NCBI GenBank assembly: GCA_040756995.1
Contig: JBFLYK010000015.1
Location: 1-64,000 of the forward strand
DNA: 64,000 bases
Source of the DNA: BP-133 sp040756995
Lineage (GTDB): Bacteria > Actinomycetota > Acidimicrobiia > IMCC26256 > BP-133
Reading direction: 5' to 3'
Numbering within the stretch: the stretch's first letter is position 1; the number at the start of each line of letters is the position of its first letter. Below the pieces are notes generated by a model that was not told where the DNA came from, ran no database searches, and saw nothing but the letters and a program-made list of their open reading frames with translations. The translations under genes were made by a program, and so were the position numbers. This document shows, piece by piece, positions 1 through 7,546 of the stretch.

Positions 1-393
1 GACGGCCGGGCCGCGGCCGTCGAGGAGTCGTTGGCGGCCGCCGAGCGGCGGGCCCAGGACGCCGAGCGGCGGGCCCAGGCCGCGGAGGCGGCGGCCGAGA
101 AGGGCGAGCGGCGGTTGGAGCGGCTGGAGGCTCTCCGGGCGGCGGCCGAGGAGCGGACAAGAGGCGCCGAGGCTCGCCTCGCCGACGCGATCCGGGGCGC
201 CGAGGTGGCCAGGGAGCGGGCCTCGGCCGCCGAGGCGCTCCGCGACGCCGCCCTCAAGGAGGCGCAGACGGAGCGGGCCCGGGCCGAAGAAGCGCTCGCC
301 GCCCGGCGCGACCTGGCCGCGGCGTTGCAGCCCCGGCGGCCGGCGCCCTCCAAGGGAAACGGCCGGTCCCGGGCGGAGCCCTCCGTTCCGTAA
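1..393 (+). CDS. 3' fragment of an Ala/Glu/Arg-rich coiled-coil protein
   Basis: The reading frame is open from base 1 and ends with TAA at 391-393, so the N-terminus lies outside the window. The visible 130 residues are almost wholly A, E and R with heptad-like spacing, and an AERRAQ unit occurs twice near residues 14-25, which predicts a long alpha-helical coiled coil. The last 20 residues are basic and proline-rich and probably disordered. No catalytic motif is visible. It could be the tail of a DivIVA/Wag31-like or other filament-type protein, but composition alone cannot decide, so I name no function. It converges on the ftsH-like gene across a structured intergenic region. Confidence 0.6.
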   Translation, partial: DGRAAAVEESLAAAERRAQDAERRAQAAEAAAEKGERRLERLEALRAAAEERTRGAEARLADAIRGAEVARERASAAEALRDAALKEAQTERARAEEALAARRDLAAALQPRRPAPSKGNGRSRAEPSVP

Positions 394-594
394 GAACCCC
401 CCAGACGCGCCTCACCGCCTCCGACGGTCCCGTTCTCGGCCCGCTGGGGTGGGCCGGAACGAGTTTCGGTCGAGGCGGTGAGGTGCCCTGCGGACGAACC
501 GCAGGAGGCACGTCCATCACGATACGCAACGCGGCCGGCGGGCAACATCCCGCCACCCGGCGTCTTGGGGGTGGGGCTAGCCCTACCCCGGAAC
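394..594. other. Densely structured intergenic region between convergent genes
   Basis: Four hairpins lie in 201 bases: an outer perfect 11-bp stem 411-421/472-482 enclosing a second stem 431-435 plus 437-442 with 451-461; a hairpin 483-493/499-511 with a two-base bulge; a 6-bp stem 537-542/549-554; and a G/C-rich hairpin 568-589 centred on CTAG, just after the ftsH stop codon on the minus strand. The last may be the ftsH terminator, though no T-run follows. The first two look more elaborate than terminators and may be a small RNA. No coding potential was seen. No known RNA family was recognised. Confidence 0.5.
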
Positions 595-2454
595 TTATGA
601 CCGGAGGGCGGCCTCCACTGAGCCCGGTTCCACCGTGGCCCGCAGCGAGCGCAGCCGCTCCAGGTCGATGGTCTCCTCGGCCAGGAGCTCGGCCACGACC
701 ACCTCGAGCAGGGGGCGGTGGGCGGCCAGCAGCGCCCGGGCCCGGGCCAGGGCGTCCGTCAGCAGTCCGTCGGCCTCGGCGTGGACCCGCTCCACCAGGG
801 CGGAGCCGGCGTGCTCGGGGCCGACCGCGGCCAGCCCGAGGCTCGACATGCCCCACGACGCGACCATCGTCTGGGCCAGCTCGGTGGCCTTGGCAATGTC
901 GTTCGAGGCGCCCTGGGTGAAGTCGCCGTCGAGGAGGATCTCCTCCGCCGCCCGTCCGGCCAGCGCCACCACGATCTCCGCCCGGGCCTGGGCCCCGGTC
1001 TTGAACGTCTCGTCGCTCGTGCCGTACCAGGTGGCGCCGCCCGAGAAGCCGCGGGGGATGATCGTCACCTGGACCGGGTCGGCAACCTCCGGCAGCAGCA
1101 GTGCCGCCAGCGCGTGCCCGGCCTCGTGCCAGGCGGTGATCTCCCGGCTCCGCTGCGGGACGTCGGCCGACTTGCGGCCCTTGCCCATGTACACCGTGGC
1201 GATCGCCTCGGCGAAGTGCTCGCTGGAGATCTCGGACTCCCCGGCCCGGGCGGCCTCGAGGGCGGCCTGGTTCACGAGGTTGGCGACGTCGGCGCCGGTC
1301 AGGCCCGGCATGCGGCGGGCGAGGGCGACGAAGTCCACGTCCGCCGCCACTTTGCGGTCCTTCGTGTAGAGCTCGAGCAGCCTGGTGCGGCCCTTCCGGT
1401 CGGGCGGGGCCACGTCGACCTGGCGGTCGAAGCGCCCGGCTCGCAGCAGGGCCGAGTCGAGCACGTCGGGCCGGTTGGTGGCGGCGATGACGATGACGTT
1501 GCTGTCCTTGCCGAACCCGTCCATCTCCACGAGGAGGGCGTTGAGCGTCGACTCCCGCTCGTCGGTGCCGCCGCTGCCCGGCGTGGTGCCGGTGCGGGCC
1601 CGGCCGATCGAGTCGAGCTCGTCGAGGAAGATGATCCCGCCCGTCTTCTTGGCCTTGGCGAAGAGGCTGCGCACCCGGGCCGCCCCCACGCCCACGAACA
1701 TCTCGGTGAAGTCGGATCCGGCGGCGGCGTAGAACGGCACGCCCGCCTCCCCGGCCACGGCCCGGGCCAGCAGCGTCTTGCCGGTGCCGGGCGGCCCCAC
1801 CAGGAGGAAGCCCCGGGGCATGCGGGCGCCGGCGGCGGCGAAGCGCTCCGGCTCATGGAGGAACGTGACGATCTCGGCCAGCTCCTCGACGGCCTCGTCA
1901 CAGCCGACGACCTCGCTGAAGCGGGTGACGGGCACATCGCCCACTTCGGCCTTGGCGGTGGTGAACGACCGGGCGCCGCCCATGCCGGTCCGGCGGGCGA
2001 ACCACAGCAGGAACCCGATGATGAGCACCACCGGGATGAGGCTGATGAGTACGGAGCTCCAGATCGACGCTGTCGCCGGGGCGTCGGTCTCGAACGTCAG
2101 GCCGCTCGCCTCCAGCTTCTCGATCAGCGACGGGGCGTAGTAGTCGGGGTAGTGGGCGCCGACCTGCGAGCCGTCGACGAGGTGGAGGATGACCATGCGG
2201 CTGTTGTCATCGACCTGGACCCAGTGGATGGGCTGGCCGTCGGCGCTGCCGCGGTCCACGGCGGCGAGTACCTCGGACAGGCCCTGGCCCCGGACGCTCT
2301 CGGGCCGGCCGAGAAGGAACAGAGGGCTCACGATGAGGACGATGGCGGCCAGACCCAGCACGACCAGCAGGGCCTGGCGCCAGATGGGGACCGGCTCCTC
2401 TTTCGGGCTGAGGGCATGACCCTTGGGCGGGGCGGGCTTGCGGTTCCTGGCCAT
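595..2454 (-). CDS. ftsH: FtsH-family membrane ATP-dependent zinc metalloprotease
   Basis: A membrane-anchored AAA+ protease that unfolds and degrades membrane and soluble proteins as a hexamer, 619 aa, a normal FtsH length. Visible parts: two transmembrane helices (about residues 27-48 and 134-152) flanking an external domain, Walker A GPPGTGKT (220-227), Walker B IIFLDELDS (274-282), the second region of homology ending in RAGRFDR, zinc motif HEAGH (443-447) and the third ligand Asp in GASND (about 519). ATG 2454 is preferred over an upstream in-frame start at 2493 because AGGAAGG lies 7 nt upstream. The external domain is acidic and the C-terminal tail is short. It is co-directional with the XRE-cupin gene, 76 nt downstream of it. 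Confidence 0.93.
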   Translation of the reverse strand: MARNRKPAPPKGHALSPKEEPVPIWRQALLVVLGLAAIVLIVSPLFLLGRPESVRGQGLSEVLAAVDRGSADGQPIHWVQVDDNSRMVILHLVDGSQVGAHYPDYYAPSLIEKLEASGLTFETDAPATASIWSSVLISLIPVVLIIGFLLWFARRTGMGGARSFTTAKAEVGDVPVTRFSEVVGCDEAVEELAEIVTFLHEPERFAAAGARMPRGFLLVGPPGTGKTLLARAVAGEAGVPFYAAAGSDFTEMFVGVGAARVRSLFAKAKKTGGIIFLDELDSIGRARTGTTPGSGGTDERESTLNALLVEMDGFGKDSNVIVIAATNRPDVLDSALLRAGRFDRQVDVAPPDRKGRTRLLELYTKDRKVAADVDFVALARRMPGLTGADVANLVNQAALEAARAGESEISSEHFAEAIATVYMGKGRKSADVPQRSREITAWHEAGHALAALLLPEVADPVQVTIIPRGFSGGATWYGTSDETFKTGAQARAEIVVALAGRAAEEILLDGDFTQGASNDIAKATELAQTMVASWGMSSLGLAAVGPEHAGSALVERVHAEADGLLTDALARARALLAAHRPLLEVVVAELLAEETIDLERLRSLRATVEPGSVEAALRS

Positions 2455-2530
2455 GGCGCGTCCTTCCTGCCTGCTCCCGAACGTCTTCGGCACGGCCCGA
2501 CGCCGGGTTGAGCAGAAAGGTGCGCTTCGG

Positions 2531-3139
2531 TCAGATCGGTCGCAGGGCCATCCACACGGCCCGGGCCGGGCGCCGGCCGGGGTTCTTCCACCGGTGCGGC
2601 CGGTCGGTCCGGAAGTGGACGGAGTCGCCTTCGGCCAGCCGGTAGTCCTGCCCGTCGACTTCGAACTCCATCGAGCCCTCGAGGACGAAGACGAGCTCCT
2701 CGCCCGGATGCTCCATGGCGTGGTCGCCGCTCGATGCTCCGGGCTCGAGCGTGGCCACCGCCCCGGCCAGGAAGAACCGGCCGTAGGGGCCGGAGATGCC
2801 GGCCAGGTCGATACCGACGTGGGACGTGTAGACGACGCGCCGCTCGTCCGCCCGCACGAGCACCGCCGGCCCGTTCTGCTCCGTCTCCTCGTCGACGAAG
2901 TAGCTGATCGACCGGTTCAGCGCGCCGGCCAGCTTGAGCAGCGTGGTGATCGTCGGCACCATCCCCGACTTCTCGATCTTGTGGATGGCGGCGGCCGAGA
3001 CGTCGGCCCGCTCGGCCAGCTGCTGCAGTGACAGCCCCCGCTGTAGCCGGAGATCCCGGAGCTTCGGGCCGATCGAGCTGACGATGCGATCGAGCGTCGA
3101 CTCGCCTTCCAACGCTTCTGCGGTCTCGGCTGCGCCCAC
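2531..3139 (-). CDS. XRE-family regulator with C-terminal cupin domain
   Basis: A DNA-binding regulator of 202 aa: a helix-turn-helix of the Cro/C1 type at about residues 26-80 (LRLQRGLSLQQLAERADVS followed by the recognition helix) and a cupin_2 barrel at about 115-195 with the HPGEELVFVLEG and GDSVHF motifs. Such proteins normally bind a small effector in the cupin and control a neighbouring catabolic gene set. It is divergent from the flavoprotein gene at 3257, with the shared promoter region between them, so it is the best candidate regulator of the nitrile-hydratase island. GTG 3139 has a G-rich GGGAGGGGG Shine-Dalgarno. The effector cannot be read from the sequence. Confidence 0.88.
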   Translation of the reverse strand: MGAAETAEALEGESTLDRIVSSIGPKLRDLRLQRGLSLQQLAERADVSAAAIHKIEKSGMVPTITTLLKLAGALNRSISYFVDEETEQNGPAVLVRADERRVVYTSHVGIDLAGISGPYGRFFLAGAVATLEPGASSGDHAMEHPGEELVFVLEGSMEFEVDGQDYRLAEGDSVHFRTDRPHRWKNPGRRPARAVWMALRPI

Positions 3140-3165
3140 TCTGTTGCCCCCTCCCGCGCCCCTCC

Positions 3166-3194
3166 TTGACAGGGGGGCCCAATCAGTATAGTCA
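3166..3194 (+). promoter_or_regulatory. Sigma-70-type promoter of the flavoprotein and nitrile-hydratase island
   Basis: A perfect -35 TTGACA (3166-3171) is followed by TATAGT at 3187-3192 (15-nt spacer) or TAGTCA at 3189-3194 (17-nt spacer). On the opposite strand TATACT (3191-3186) could be the -10 of the XRE-cupin gene, so the two -10 boxes overlap face to face. A regulator bound here would control both directions. Confidence 0.65.
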
Positions 3195-3256
3195 ATGCCT
3201 TCTCACCTTTCGTGAATGTCCGGCGGTCTCATCGAACGTCCCCCCAAAGGAGAGCC

Positions 3257-4609
3257 GTGACGCCGAAAACCGTTGCCAGAACGGTGGTTGTGGGGGGTGG
3301 CGCCGGGGGGATCGGCGCTGCCGGTGCCGCCAAGGCGGCCGACCCCCAGGGCGAAGTCATCGTCTACACCGAGTACGAGGACTGCGCCTACAGCCCCTGT
3401 GGAATCCCCTACGTCCACGGCAAGGAGATCCCCGACTTCGACCGTCTGTTCCTGGCCGGCAAGGAGGCCTACGTCGAGGCCGGCATCGACATCCATTACG
3501 AGCGGAGGGTGACGGGCATCGACCTCGCCCGCCGCCAGGTCACTGTCGAGGGTGAAGGCGAGGTCGGCTGGGACCGGCTGGTGATCGCCACCGGCTTCGA
3601 CTACGCCGATCCCGGGGTCCCCGGCTCCGACCTCGACGGCCTGTACTACGTGAAGAACATCCGCCGGGCCATGGAGTGGGACAAGGTCATCGACCAGGCC
3701 AAGGTGGCGGTGGTCATCGAGGCGTCACCACTCGGACTCGAGATGGTCACGGCGTTGGCCCACCGGGGCATCGAGACCCATCTCGTGGACCCCCACCCCT
3801 GGGCGCTCTCCGAAGCCGCCGACCCCGACATCGCCGAACCGGTGCAGGAGTCGTGGGCCGAGATGGGTGTGAAGATGCACTTCAACACCCGGCTCGAGCA
3901 GTTCCTCGGCGACGGGGCCGGCAAGGTGCGGGCGGTGCGGACGTCGGAGGGGGAGCTGCCCGCCGACCTGGTCGTCATCTGCACCAAGAAGACCCCCCGC
4001 AACGACCTGGCCGCCGCCGCCGGCATCCAGATCGGCTCGACCGGCGGCATCATCGTCGACGAGCGGATGGCCACGTCGGCCGCCGGGGTGTGGGCGGCGG
4101 GGGACTGCATCGAGGTGCCCCACGGCGTGTCGAACGTTCCCCTGCAAGGGCTCTCGGGCAGCCACGCCTACGCCCAGGGCAAGGTGGCGGGCACCAACGC
4201 CGCCGGCGGGAACCGCCGCTACCAACCGGTCTACGTGCCCTGGGGCATGGTGGCCGGCAAGTGGATGATCGGCGGGGTCTCCTTCGGCGAGACGCTGGCC
4301 ACCGCGCTGGGCATCCCTTACGTGCTGGGGAAGGCGCAGGGCATCTCCCGGGCGCGCTACTACCCCGACATGAAGAAGATCACGGTCAAGCTCCTGGCCG
4401 AGCCGGGGACCCTCCGACTGATCGGCGCCCAGATGGTCGGCGGCGAAGGGATCAAGGAGCGGGCCGACTTCCTGGCCATGGCGGTGAAGGTCGGCATCAC
4501 CCTGGAGGACCTCGCCTACATGGAGAACGTGTACTCGCCGCCCATCGGGGCGCTGAACGAACCGATCGCCCTGGCCGCTCAGAACGGCCTGGCGAACCTC
4601 AAGGGCTGA
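3257..4609 (+). CDS. CoA-disulfide reductase-like FAD flavoprotein
   Basis: A 450-aa member of the pyridine nucleotide-disulfide oxidoreductase family, closest in layout to CoA-disulfide reductase and NADH oxidase. It has an N-terminal FAD Rossmann motif (GGGAGGIG, residues 13-20), a single redox cysteine C48 in SPCGIPY, the second FAD motif around GVWAAGDC and a C-terminal dimerisation domain. The central NAD(P)H-binding segment, usually a glycine-rich GGGYIGLE, reads IEASPLGLE, so the nucleotide site looks altered. GTG 3257 follows AAGGAG; an in-frame ATG at 3212 lacks a ribosome site. It is first in a plus-strand set leading to the nitrile hydratase. A redox or sulfur-handling role for the island is inferred. 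Confidence 0.85.
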   Translation: MTPKTVARTVVVGGGAGGIGAAGAAKAADPQGEVIVYTEYEDCAYSPCGIPYVHGKEIPDFDRLFLAGKEAYVEAGIDIHYERRVTGIDLARRQVTVEGEGEVGWDRLVIATGFDYADPGVPGSDLDGLYYVKNIRRAMEWDKVIDQAKVAVVIEASPLGLEMVTALAHRGIETHLVDPHPWALSEAADPDIAEPVQESWAEMGVKMHFNTRLEQFLGDGAGKVRAVRTSEGELPADLVVICTKKTPRNDLAAAAGIQIGSTGGIIVDERMATSAAGVWAAGDCIEVPHGVSNVPLQGLSGSHAYAQGKVAGTNAAGGNRRYQPVYVPWGMVAGKWMIGGVSFGETLATALGIPYVLGKAQGISRARYYPDMKKITVKLLAEPGTLRLIGAQMVGGEGIKERADFLAMAVKVGITLEDLAYMENVYSPPIGALNEPIALAAQNGLANLKG

Positions 4610-4610
4610 C

Positions 4611-4889
4611 GTGGATCTCCGGGAGCGACTCCGGCGGGGATCCCGTTGGTTGCGCAGCAACTCCGAGCACTACCTGCTCCTGGACGCGCAGGCCCGTGTG
4701 GCCGCCGCCCAGGGGCGGCCCGGTCCGCCCCGGCCCCGGGGGGCGAAGGAGGTGTTCTGGCTCCGGGTCTTTGCTCCGACGTATCGTCGCCTCCCGTGGA
4801 AAGTCCGGTCGGCTCTCATCCAGGCCATGCCGGGCAGCCATCGGCAGACGTGGACACCACCGGCGCAGCGACGTAACCCCGCTATCTAG
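4611..4889 (+). CDS. Small basic protein of unknown function
   Basis: A 92-aa frame starting GTG one base after the stop of the flavoprotein gene, so probably translated by coupling. It is rich in R, W and P, has no signal peptide or transmembrane helix, and carries a compact central part (residues 14-30 and 48-75, ending GSHRQTW) that looks like a folded domain rather than a random frame. I do not recognise the family. Its position between the flavoprotein and the Sll0783-like gene suggests a role in the same pathway, but this is inference from context only. Confidence 0.5.
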   Translation: MDLRERLRRGSRWLRSNSEHYLLLDAQARVAAAQGRPGPPRPRGAKEVFWLRVFAPTYRRLPWKVRSALIQAMPGSHRQTWTPPAQRRNPAI

Positions 4890-4914
4890 CGAACCGACTG
4901 ACAGGAGAGATCCC

Positions 4915-5403
4915 ATGCCGAAGACCGTCAATGTTCCCCGTCCGGCTGACGGCGAAGTCCTGTACGACGTCGAGGAGAAGGTCTTCGAGGACATCAGGGC
5001 CAATCCCGGAGAGCAGGCCTTCGTCTTCATCCACAGCGTTCCCTACGAGTGCTCGGTCGCCCTGGTCAACCTGTTGACGGCCACCCGCCTCGTTCGCAAG
5101 GGCTTCGACGTCAAGATCGTGCTCTACGGACCGGGCGTGCTGCTCGCCTCCGGTACCCGCGGCTACCCGGGCGTGAACCAGGAGGCCTTCCCCGGCCACC
5201 TGGCCATCAACAACCAGATCAAGACCCTCCTCAAGGAAGGGGCGACGATCTACGCCTGCCGCTTCGCCATGGGCGCGCTCTACGGCTTCCGGGAAGACGA
5301 CCTCATCGAGGGCGTCAAGCCCTTCAACCCGCTCGACGTGCTCGACTCGGCCCTCACCGCCTGGCGGGCCGGCGCCTTCCAGATCAACACCTGGACGGTC
5401 TAG
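4915..5403 (+). CDS. MSMEG_0572/Sll0783-family (DsrE-like) nitrogen-starvation protein
   Basis: A 162-aa protein resembling the MSMEG_0572/Sll0783 family, a conserved member of the Nit1C gene cluster and named for induction on nitrogen starvation in Synechocystis. It shows a DsrE-like alpha/beta pattern: strand AFVFIHSVPYECS, strand DVKIVLYGPGVLL, and a conserved cysteine in ATIYACRFAMGALYGF. The biochemical activity of the family is unknown. ATG 4915 has AGGAGAG at 4903-4909. Its neighbours here are a flavoprotein and nitrile hydratase rather than the usual nitrilase. A strong hairpin (5420-5464) separates it from the nitrile hydratase beta gene. Confidence 0.85.
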   Translation: MPKTVNVPRPADGEVLYDVEEKVFEDIRANPGEQAFVFIHSVPYECSVALVNLLTATRLVRKGFDVKIVLYGPGVLLASGTRGYPGVNQEAFPGHLAINNQIKTLLKEGATIYACRFAMGALYGFREDDLIEGVKPFNPLDVLDSALTAWRAGAFQINTWTV

Positions 5404-5419
5404 CGAACAGTCGGTTCCC

Positions 5420-5464
5420 GTGCCCGGCCGTCCTCCCCGCGTCTGCGGGTGGGCGGCCGGGCAC
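5420..5464 (+). terminator. Long hairpin between the Sll0783-like gene and nitrile hydratase
   Basis: Perfect 11-bp arms 5420-5430 and 5454-5464 continue inward through 5435-5440/5445-5449 to a short loop, making a nearly continuous stem. No T-run follows, so it may be an attenuator, a processing or stability hairpin, or a Rho-type terminator. It lies 24 nt before the GTG of the beta subunit. Confidence 0.55.
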
Positions 5465-5488
5465 TCGGTTCTAGGAAGGGAGGCGCTG

Positions 5489-6154
5489 GTGGACGGGATC
5501 CACGACATGGGCGGCATGCAGGGATGGGGCAAGGTGCACTACGACCCCGACGAGCCGGCGTTCAAGGCGCCGTGGGAGGGGCGGGCGTTCGCCATCAGCC
5601 TGCTGTCGATGAACCGGTTGACCGGTTGCAACCTCGACGCCATGCGCCATGCCCTCGAGCGCCTCACGCCGCTGGAGTATCTGAAGAACGGGTACTACGG
5701 CCGCTGGCTCCTGCTCTCGGAGACCCTGCTCACCGACAGCGGCGTCATCGCCGAAGGGGCGGTCGACGCCCGGGCCCGCAAGCTCCGGGGGGAGAACGTG
5801 ACCGAGCCGCCCGAGCCCGTCCTCAACAAACCCGACTACCAGGCCACCGCCCCCGGATCGCTGCGCCAGGTCGACGAACCGCCGCGCTTCAAGGTCGGCC
5901 AGCAGGTCCGGGCCAAGGACATCCACCCGACCGGCCACACCCGGCTGCCCCGGTACGTGCGGGGCCGGGTCGGCACGGTGGAGCGGATCCAGCCGGCCGC
6001 GGTGCTGCCCGACACCAACGCCCACTTCCTCGGCGAGAACGCTCAGCACTGCTACCAGGTCGCCTTCAACTCCCAGACCCTGTGGGGCCCCGACGCCGAG
6101 GACTTCGTGCTCCACATCGACCTCTTCGACAGCTACCTGGAGGCTGCGTCATGA
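5489..6154 (+). CDS. nthB: Nitrile hydratase subunit beta
   Basis: Beta subunit of nitrile hydratase, which hydrates nitriles to amides in the cytoplasm as an alpha-beta enzyme. The 221-aa protein opens with the family hallmark DGIHDMGGMQGWG, has the helical region with LTPLEYLKNGYYGRWL, and ends in the SH3-like barrel (FKVGQQVRAKDIHPTGHTRLPRYVRGRVGTV) usual for the family; length is normal. GTG 5489 is preceded by GGGAGG at 5-nt spacing and gives the expected N-terminus. The stop overlaps the ATG of the alpha gene (ATGA), so the subunits are translationally coupled. The beta-alpha-activator order is that of cobalt-type clusters such as R. rhodochrous J1. Confidence 0.95.
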   Translation: MDGIHDMGGMQGWGKVHYDPDEPAFKAPWEGRAFAISLLSMNRLTGCNLDAMRHALERLTPLEYLKNGYYGRWLLLSETLLTDSGVIAEGAVDARARKLRGENVTEPPEPVLNKPDYQATAPGSLRQVDEPPRFKVGQQVRAKDIHPTGHTRLPRYVRGRVGTVERIQPAAVLPDTNAHFLGENAQHCYQVAFNSQTLWGPDAEDFVLHIDLFDSYLEAAS

Positions 6155-6750
6155 GCCCGGTTCCGGCCCCTTCCGACCTGCCCGTCGAACTGCGGACGGA
6201 AGCCCTCGAGTCGATCCTCGTCGAGAAGGGCCTCGTCGACCCGGCGGTGCTCGACAAGTTCATCAAGACCTACGCCGAAGACGTCGGCCCGCTCAACGGC
6301 GCCAAGGTGGTGGCCAAGGCCTGGACCGATCCGGAGTACAAGGCCCGCCTGCTGGAGGACGGCACGGCGGCGATCGCCGAGCTCGGTTACAAGGGCCCGC
6401 AGGGTGAATGCATCATCGTGCTGGAGAACACGCCGACGCTGCACCACCTCGTCGTCTGCACGCTCTGCTCGTGCTATCCCTGGCCGGTGCTGGGCCTGCC
6501 GCCGAGCTGGTACAAGGACCCCGCCTACCGGTCCCGGGCCGTGCGGGAGCCGCGGGCGGTGCTGGCGGAGTTCGGTCTCGAGCTCGGGCCCGACGTCGAG
6601 ATCAGAGTGTTCGACTCCAGCTCCGAAGTCCGCTACATGGTGCTGCCCGAGCGCCCGGCCGGCACCGAGGGCCTGTCGGAAGAGGAGCTCGTCGGGCTGG
6701 TCACTCGGGAGGCGATGACCGGGGTGGCCAAGGCCAAGTCGCCGGCGTGA
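6151..6750 (+). CDS. nthA: Nitrile hydratase subunit alpha, cobalt type
   Basis: Catalytic metal-binding subunit, 199 aa. The metal claw is VCTLCSC (C103, C106, S107, C108); threonine after the first cysteine is typical of the Co(III) enzymes, serine of the Fe(III) ones. The two outer residues of the claw, C106 and C108, are the positions that become oxidised to sulfenic and sulfinic acids in the family. The C-terminal segment SSSEVRYMVLPERPAG is a strong family signature. Thiocyanate hydrolase gamma has a similar claw, but the full-length beta partner and activator favour nitrile hydratase. Start and stop both overlap neighbours (ATGA, GTGA), indicating an operon. No cobalt transporter is visible in the window. 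Confidence 0.95.
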   Translation: MSPVPAPSDLPVELRTEALESILVEKGLVDPAVLDKFIKTYAEDVGPLNGAKVVAKAWTDPEYKARLLEDGTAAIAELGYKGPQGECIIVLENTPTLHHLVVCTLCSCYPWPVLGLPPSWYKDPAYRSRAVREPRAVLAEFGLELGPDVEIRVFDSSSEVRYMVLPERPAGTEGLSEEELVGLVTREAMTGVAKAKSPA

Positions 6751-7082
6751 GCTCGGTGCTGCAACTCGACATCGACGGTCCGGCCGCTCCGCCGCGCAGC
6801 AACGGTGAACTGGTTTTCGCCGCGCCGTGGGAGAGCCGGGCCTTCGGGCTGGCCATGGCGCTCCACGACGGTGGGCTGTTCGAGTGGGAGGCCTTCCGCC
6901 AGCAGCTGATCGCGGCCGTCGCCCGGGCCGAGAAGGCGGGAGGGGAGTTCTCCTATTACCGCTGCTGGCTCGAAGCGCTGCAGACGCTGCTCGACCGGGA
7001 AGGCCTCGTCGAACTCGCCGCCGTCGAGGACCGCGCCGCCGAACTGGCCTGCCGGCCCGCCGGCCACGACCACGGCCACTGA
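6747..7082 (+). CDS. Nitrile hydratase accessory (activator) protein
   Basis: A 111-aa protein of the nitrile hydratase activator/P14K type, a small beta-like chaperone thought to insert cobalt and promote cysteine oxidation by subunit exchange. The family features seen are the NGELVFAAPWESRAFGLAMAL segment, shared with the beta N-terminal domain, and YYRCWLEALQTLL. The C-terminus is HDHGH, a short histidine-rich tail that could bind metal; this is suggestive, not proven. GTG 6747 overlaps the alpha stop (GTGA). OsmC follows after 3 nt. Confidence 0.9.
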   Translation: MSSVLQLDIDGPAAPPRSNGELVFAAPWESRAFGLAMALHDGGLFEWEAFRQQLIAAVARAEKAGGEFSYYRCWLEALQTLLDREGLVELAAVEDRAAELACRPAGHDHGH

Positions 7083-7085
7083 GAG

Positions 7086-7490
7086 TTGGGCGACAAGAAC
7101 CTGACGGTCGAGGCGACCTGGGAGGGCGGCTACCGCTGCACCGTCGCCACCCGCCAGTTCCGCATCCGTATCGACGAGCCGGAAAAGGCGGGAGGCGAGG
7201 ACACCGGCCCACAGCCGAGCGAGGTCTTCCTCGCTTCCCTGGCTGGTTGCTTCACCCTGGCGCTCTACCACGTGGCCCGCAAACGCGACATCCAACTCCC
7301 CGACATCACCGTGACGGCGACCGGGACCTATGAGGGCCCGGGATTCGCCCGTCTCGCCGTGGCGGTGAACTCCAGTGCTGATCGCCAGATCCTGGAATCC
7401 CTGCTCGAACCGGCGAAGCGCGTCTGCTACGTCTCAAACACGTTGCGCAACGTCTCCGACGTCGAAGTGACACTCGGACAAAAGGGTTAA
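7086..7490 (+). CDS. OsmC-family peroxiredoxin-like protein
   Basis: A 134-aa OsmC/Ohr-fold protein, a family that reduces organic hydroperoxides with two cysteines. The two expected cysteines are present in SLAGCF and RVCYVSNTL, along with the PSEVFLASLAGC motif that starts the central helix. TTG 7086 sits 3 nt after the activator stop; it is a weak start but gives the right length. Being last in the nitrile hydratase operon, it may protect the oxidation-sensitive cobalt centre or act on a sulfur compound; this is inference. Confidence 0.88.
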   Translation: MGDKNLTVEATWEGGYRCTVATRQFRIRIDEPEKAGGEDTGPQPSEVFLASLAGCFTLALYHVARKRDIQLPDITVTATGTYEGPGFARLAVAVNSSADRQILESLLEPAKRVCYVSNTLRNVSDVEVTLGQKG

Positions 7491-7546
7491 ACCTCCCTGT
7501 GCGCTGGGAATTCCTCGCATGACAACGACAGGCGAGGTGAAGAACG

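Noticed and set aside
483..511. Hairpin loop resembling a tRNA T-arm (GGTTCGTCC on the minus strand)
   Set aside because: The loop is 5 nt, not 7, and there is no acceptor, D or anticodon arm.
6151..6750. Thiocyanate hydrolase gamma subunit
   Set aside because: The claw motif is shared, but the full-length beta partner, gene order and activator fit nitrile hydratase. Substrate tests would be decisive.
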